The position numbers and the translations under genes are program-made. 64,000 nucleotides of DNA, from contig CBDBKL010000007.1 of the NCBI GenBank assembly GCA_965206675.1, positions 124,001 to 188,000 of the forward strand, in the 5' to 3' direction. The DNA is from CBDBKL01 sp965206675. GTDB lineage: Bacteria > Bdellovibrionota > Bdellovibrionia > Bdellovibrionales > JAKFYE01. This document shows, piece after piece, positions 61,274 to 64,000 of the stretch (positions within the stretch are counted from its first letter, which is position 1; each line of letters starts with the position of its first letter). The notes under the pieces were generated by a model. It saw only the letters and a list, made by a program, of their open reading frames with translations. It searched no databases and was not told the DNA's origin.

Positions 61274-61903
61274 ATGGTTTATTTTTGGTTTTTAATATGT
61301 TCTCAGATTTTATTTGCTGATGTGAAAAATATAGATCAAACACGTCTATTGCCGGCACAAAAAACGGGAAAAGAAGAAGCAAGAAAATATTTTACAAGAA
61401 AGAGCAGTGGAAGTTTTAGTGGATCTAGGGAGCATTTTATGATGCTTCATTTAGGCTCTTTTCTAAATGATGTGACTTATAAATGGGGAGGGGATGAAAA
61501 GAGGAATGATATCGCTCATTTTAATATAGGGGTGACGTATAAATTTAAGGAATGGCATGATTTAACAGATGTTTTATTTCGTGGTGAGTTTATAGAGTAT
61601 TCGATTAAAGATATATCACCATTGAAGCTTTCTCTAGTCCCTCTATTAATTTTTCCTGAAGTGGGGAGTCGTTTTCCTATTTATTTTGGTGCCGGCATAG
61701 GGTTGGGTATTTTCTTTAAAAATGTAAAAGGTGAATCTATCTTTTCTTTAGACTATCAATTGTTTACGGGAGTGAGGTTTTTTGATGTTTTAGGCCGAGT
61801 TGGTTTATTTTTAGAAGGTGGATTAAAAAATCATCTTCATTTATTTACTAATGGGCAGTTTAACGGTGTTTTCTTATCTGCTGGAACAGTATTTCTTTTT
61901 TAA
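61274..61903 (+). CDS. Putative outer-membrane beta-barrel protein
   Basis: About 209 residues. The start at ATG 61274 gives a signal peptide (MVYFWFLICSQILFA); the frame runs in from a TTG at 61238. Repeated amphipathic beta segments follow (FMMLHLGSFLNDVTYKW, AHFNIGVTYKFKEW, LRVGLFLEGG-like GRVGLFLEGGL). It ends in an aromatic residue (TVFLF), as expected of a barrel that is recognised by BamA. No family was recognised. It faces away from nrdR. Confidence 0.68.
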   Translation: MVYFWFLICSQILFADVKNIDQTRLLPAQKTGKEEARKYFTRKSSGSFSGSREHFMMLHLGSFLNDVTYKWGGDEKRNDIAHFNIGVTYKFKEWHDLTDVLFRGEFIEYSIKDISPLKLSLVPLLIFPEVGSRFPIYFGAGIGLGIFFKNVKGESIFSLDYQLFTGVRFFDVLGRVGLFLEGGLKNHLHLFTNGQFNGVFLSAGTVFLF

Positions 61904-61979
61904 TATTGTTTATCCTATTTATATTTCAATATTTTTAAGTATTTTTTGAAAAGTTGTACGAATTAAAGTAAACTCGCCC

Positions 61980-62034
61980 TTAGTTTAGTTTAGTTTAGTT
62001 TAGTTTAGTTTAGTTTAGTTTAGTTTAGTTTAGT
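61980..62034 (+). repeat. Tandem pentanucleotide repeat (TTAGT)11
   Basis: Eleven perfect copies of TTAGT over 55 bp. All frames on both strands contain stop codons (TAG or TAA) in this tract, so it is non-coding. The unit length of 5 bp is typical of polymerase-slippage loci. A possible promoter TTGAAA-17 bp-TAAACT lies at 61946-61974. A second, with -10 TATACT at 62039-62044 and repeat-derived TTAGTT at 62015 as -35, is also possible. The tract is 63 bp before the chosen start codon of the next gene. Confidence 0.95.
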
Positions 62035-62096
62035 GGTGTATACTTCGATTGGTATATGGAATGAAACGAAATTTTTATTTTAATAAAGGGTCTTTT

Positions 62097-62837
62097 GTGA
62101 AAAAGCTAATTTTATTAGGATTTTTTTCTTTTCTTGTTCTAAAGATATCAAATGCTCCTAGTACCACAAAACATCGGAATATTTCTAACACGCAAGAGAA
62201 AGCATTGTTGGAGAGGGCACGAGGTATTGTAGATGAAATTGGTGGTAGAATAAAAGGATATTTTTCTCGTGATCCAGAAGAAAATCTCTATAGGGAGAAT
62301 GATGAGATTGGGATTGAAGTGTGGATAGATAAGGAGTACACGCAAAAAGAAGAGATAAAAATTGGGATTAAAACTTTAAAAAAAGTTATTCTTAATAGTC
62401 ATCTTAGAGATACTAGCACCACTGCTTTTATTGATATAACCAACATATCTTATTACAAACAGGAGGTGAGCCGTTACAATTGTGATCTATGTAGGTGGTG
62501 TCCTCAAAGCAAGGGGGCTGGGTACATAAAATACAGAGATACCAGTATTAAAGACCCCATGTATAAATTCATTGATGGTGGTTTGGAAACCTTTATGTTT
62601 AAGGGTACTAGGAATTATTCTGACTTTCTTTTTAATTTGGTATTGGAAGATGGCCAAATATCAGAGACAAGGTATAGATGCTGTATGATGATTAATGGTG
62701 AGGACCGTAAGGTAAAAGCTAAGGCGTGTAGAAATTGGGATAATTCCGAGGATTCTCTGTTATTTGAAGAGAGTCAATATGAGTATTCTAAAGCCACATT
62801 TGAAGAATTAGGAATCAATGCTCCACTTCAAAAATAA
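62097..62837 (+). CDS. Exported cysteine-rich hypothetical protein
   Basis: 246 residues when started at GTG 62097, which has AAAGGG six bases upstream and gives a good signal peptide (VKKLILLGFFSFLVLKISNA). An upstream in-frame start at 62061 is less likely. The mature part has cysteines clustered in YNCDLCRWCPQ near residue 137 and YRCCMMING near 200, so disulfide bonds or metal binding are likely. No family was recognised. It lies 21 bp upstream of a sulfatase-modifying-factor-like gene and probably shares its transcript. Confidence 0.7.
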   Translation: MKKLILLGFFSFLVLKISNAPSTTKHRNISNTQEKALLERARGIVDEIGGRIKGYFSRDPEENLYRENDEIGIEVWIDKEYTQKEEIKIGIKTLKKVILNSHLRDTSTTAFIDITNISYYKQEVSRYNCDLCRWCPQSKGAGYIKYRDTSIKDPMYKFIDGGLETFMFKGTRNYSDFLFNLVLEDGQISETRYRCCMMINGEDRKVKAKACRNWDNSEDSLLFEESQYEYSKATFEELGINAPLQK

Positions 62838-62858
62838 TCAGAATGTAAGGGAGAGGTT

Positions 62859-63701
62859 ATGAAACAAATCAAAGAGAGAATATCTTCTTTAATTTTCTTT
62901 TGCATATCTTTAACAATTTCTTGTACAACAATAAATCCGAAAAAAGAAATAGTACAAAGAGATCTCGCTCAGGATAAAGATATCCCCTCATTTCAGTTTA
63001 AAAGGATAAGTAAAGGGCGTTTTATGATGGGGCGCAAGGGTTTTGTTGGTTGGCCTCAAAGAGATGTCACTATTTCTAAGGACTATGAGATAATGACAAC
63101 TGAGGTGACACAAGAGCAGTGGTTTACCGTTATGAAAGCAAATCCGTCTTATTTTAAAACTCCTAAGTTTTGTAACAACCACGTTAGAATCAATGGGGAA
63201 TATCTGTGTCCTAATCATCCTGTGGAGCAAGTGTCGTGGAGTGACGTTCAAAAATTCATTAAAAAGCTCAATGCGGCTATGGGATTAGAGGGTTGCGATA
63301 GAACGCCTCAATCTGCCTCTGGTTGTTATCGTCTTCCGACGGAGGCGGAATGGGAATGGGCAGCACGGGGACCAATGAATTTAAATTGGATTGAAAAGGA
63401 TAAAATTCTTTATAACAAAACTTCTGGTGGTAGGACTCAACCAGTTGGTTCAGGGTATCCTGTTAATGGGCTTTATAATATTTACGGGAATGTATCGGAG
63501 TGGGTTCAAGATGCGTATCGTAGTTTTCAGCATCGGGGAAAATTACCAATTAGAAGCAGTGATCCCTTAGTCAACTCAGGTCGTAGGCGCATTATACGTG
63601 GGTGTAATTGGTATTGCCCATGGTATGGTGAGGGTATGAGTGCGGCTGGGTTTTATTCTGAAAAAAAAGCTACAGAGAGAACGCTACGGGTTTCCGTTTA
63701 G
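62859..63701 (+). CDS. Formylglycine-generating-enzyme/SUMF1-like lipoprotein
   Basis: 280 residues with lipobox LTISC near residue 22 and a SUMF1-like C-lectin fold: GRFMMGRKG, MTTEVTQEQWFTVM near 80, HPVEQVSWSDVQKFI near 118, YRLPTEAEWEWAARG near 155 and YNIYGNVSEWVQDAY near 203. Near 250 the usual RGGSW is RGCNWYCPW, and the protein ends soon after. The true formylglycine-enzyme cysteine pair is uncertain. Such exported SUMF1 proteins in predatory and other proteobacteria are mostly of unknown function and may bind ligands. GGGAGAGG precedes the ATG. Confidence 0.85.
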   Translation: MKQIKERISSLIFFCISLTISCTTINPKKEIVQRDLAQDKDIPSFQFKRISKGRFMMGRKGFVGWPQRDVTISKDYEIMTTEVTQEQWFTVMKANPSYFKTPKFCNNHVRINGEYLCPNHPVEQVSWSDVQKFIKKLNAAMGLEGCDRTPQSASGCYRLPTEAEWEWAARGPMNLNWIEKDKILYNKTSGGRTQPVGSGYPVNGLYNIYGNVSEWVQDAYRSFQHRGKLPIRSSDPLVNSGRRRIIRGCNWYCPWYGEGMSAAGFYSEKKATERTLRVSV

Positions 63702-63747
63702 TAAGGACATTGTAAATTTTTAGAGGTTTAAATTTTGGAGAAATAAA

Positions 63748-64000
63748 ATGCGGCGTTTACTTTTATTAAGCATGTTGTGTTTATCGTTTGTTGTTTCGTG
63801 TACGACGGCTACTAAAAATTCTACGTTGGCACAAAGAGATGTAGCTACAGAAACTTTTGTGCCTTTGTCTGAAAAGACTCCGCAAGTTCGAGATGCGATA
63901 ATGAAAAAACTTGGCGTGACAGATCCACGCAGAGTCACAGGTAGGGATTTAGGGCGTATTGATGTTTTGTGGTTAGAAGGCTCTGGATTGCGATCCTTAA
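63748..64000 (+). CDS. Lipoprotein, start of a leucine-rich-repeat-like protein (runs off the window)
   Basis: Open from ATG 63748 to the end of the window, 84 codons visible. The signal MRRLLLLSMLCLSFVVSC has a lipobox. The sequence VRDAIMKKLGVTDPRRVTGR and DLGRIDVLWLEGSGLRSL resembles the N-terminal cap and first repeat of bacterial LRR proteins. TTTGGAGAAATA precedes the start. It follows the SUMF1-like gene by 46 bp, and the N-terminal TLAQRDVATETF resembles VQRDLAQDK of that protein. The C-terminus is not available. Confidence 0.75.
   Translation, partial: MRRLLLLSMLCLSFVVSCTTATKNSTLAQRDVATETFVPLSEKTPQVRDAIMKKLGVTDPRRVTGRDLGRIDVLWLEGSGLRSL

Noticed and set aside
61980..62034. TTAGT tract as a coding repeat that switches a reading frame
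   Set aside because: All six frames hit a stop within 15 bp, so any switching must be at transcription or RNA level.
1..64000. CRISPR array, prophage or integron
   Set aside because: No regularly spaced repeats with unique spacers, phage structural genes or integrase were seen.

Overview
The window is a clearly AT-rich (roughly two-thirds A+T by eye), gene-dense stretch of a Gram-negative bacterial chromosome. It carries signal peptides, lipoboxes, outer-membrane-type proteins and an L,D-transpeptidase. Several conserved blocks have a deltaproteobacterial / Bdellovibrionota-like order: zapA-fthC-rny-tyrS, mutL-miaA-yicC-gmk-rpoZ-rel and ilvA-hisC-cmk-rpsA-sppA. A fused proline dehydrogenase / P5C dehydrogenase of about 980 residues, a FecR-like protein beside a cyclase-like protein, and many exported proteins point the same way. 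The ppsR remnant reads more like alphaproteobacterial PpsR, so the lineage is an inference and not settled.

Layout. 1-13 kb: housekeeping genes (dcd, rpmG, clpB without its N domain, ftsY, a Na/Pi symporter, zapA, fthC, rny, tyrS, a 2Fe-2S ferredoxin, an IscA-type protein, a NYN protein, an RDD protein, tRNA-Arg). 12.5-18 kb: a WG-repeat protein, a repeat-rich gap and a TAXI-type TRAP transporter whose two genes are separated by a 77-bp MITE. 18-25.7 kb: poorly characterised envelope genes (PAP2 phosphatase and S41 protease, each broken by one apparent base insertion; a Fis-like regulator; exported proteins; an RDD-plus-helical-repeat protein coupled to a rhomboid protease). 25.6-32.2 kb: fused PutA-type enzyme, FecR-like protein and degenerate cyclase. 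32.3-39 kb: a tightly overlapping operon for mismatch repair, tRNA modification, RNA turnover, GMP kinase, RNA polymerase omega and (p)ppGpp metabolism. 39-43 kb: accessory island with a PD-(D/E)XK (Rpn-type) nuclease and two tandem paralogous lipoproteins. 43-51 kb: ilvA-hisC-cmk-rpsA-sppA-HIT-mce-rhomboid. 51-58 kb: cell-envelope genes (L,D-transpeptidase, ankyrin protein, M16 peptidase pair, two paralogous type-I membrane proteins). 58-61 kb: LysR regulator, candidate small RNA, ppsR pseudogene, nusB, nrdR. 61-64 kb: an outer-membrane protein, then an exported-protein cluster behind eleven tandem copies of a 5-bp repeat.

The most notable non-coding structures are: (1) a family of about 120-bp palindromic intergenic repeats with conserved ends, six copies seen; (2) a run of ten G residues lying exactly between -35- and -10-like boxes of one of the tandem lipoprotein genes, as in phase-variable promoters; (3) the (TTAGT)11 tract upstream of the last exported-protein cluster; (4) a MITE with 20-bp ends and a TTA target duplication; (5) a nested inverted repeat at 56.2 kb. 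Together with three single-base frameshifts at homopolymers, they suggest a genome in which slippage and short mobile elements shape surface-protein expression, unless the frameshifts are sequencing errors. I saw no CRISPR array, prophage, integrase or complete insertion sequence.
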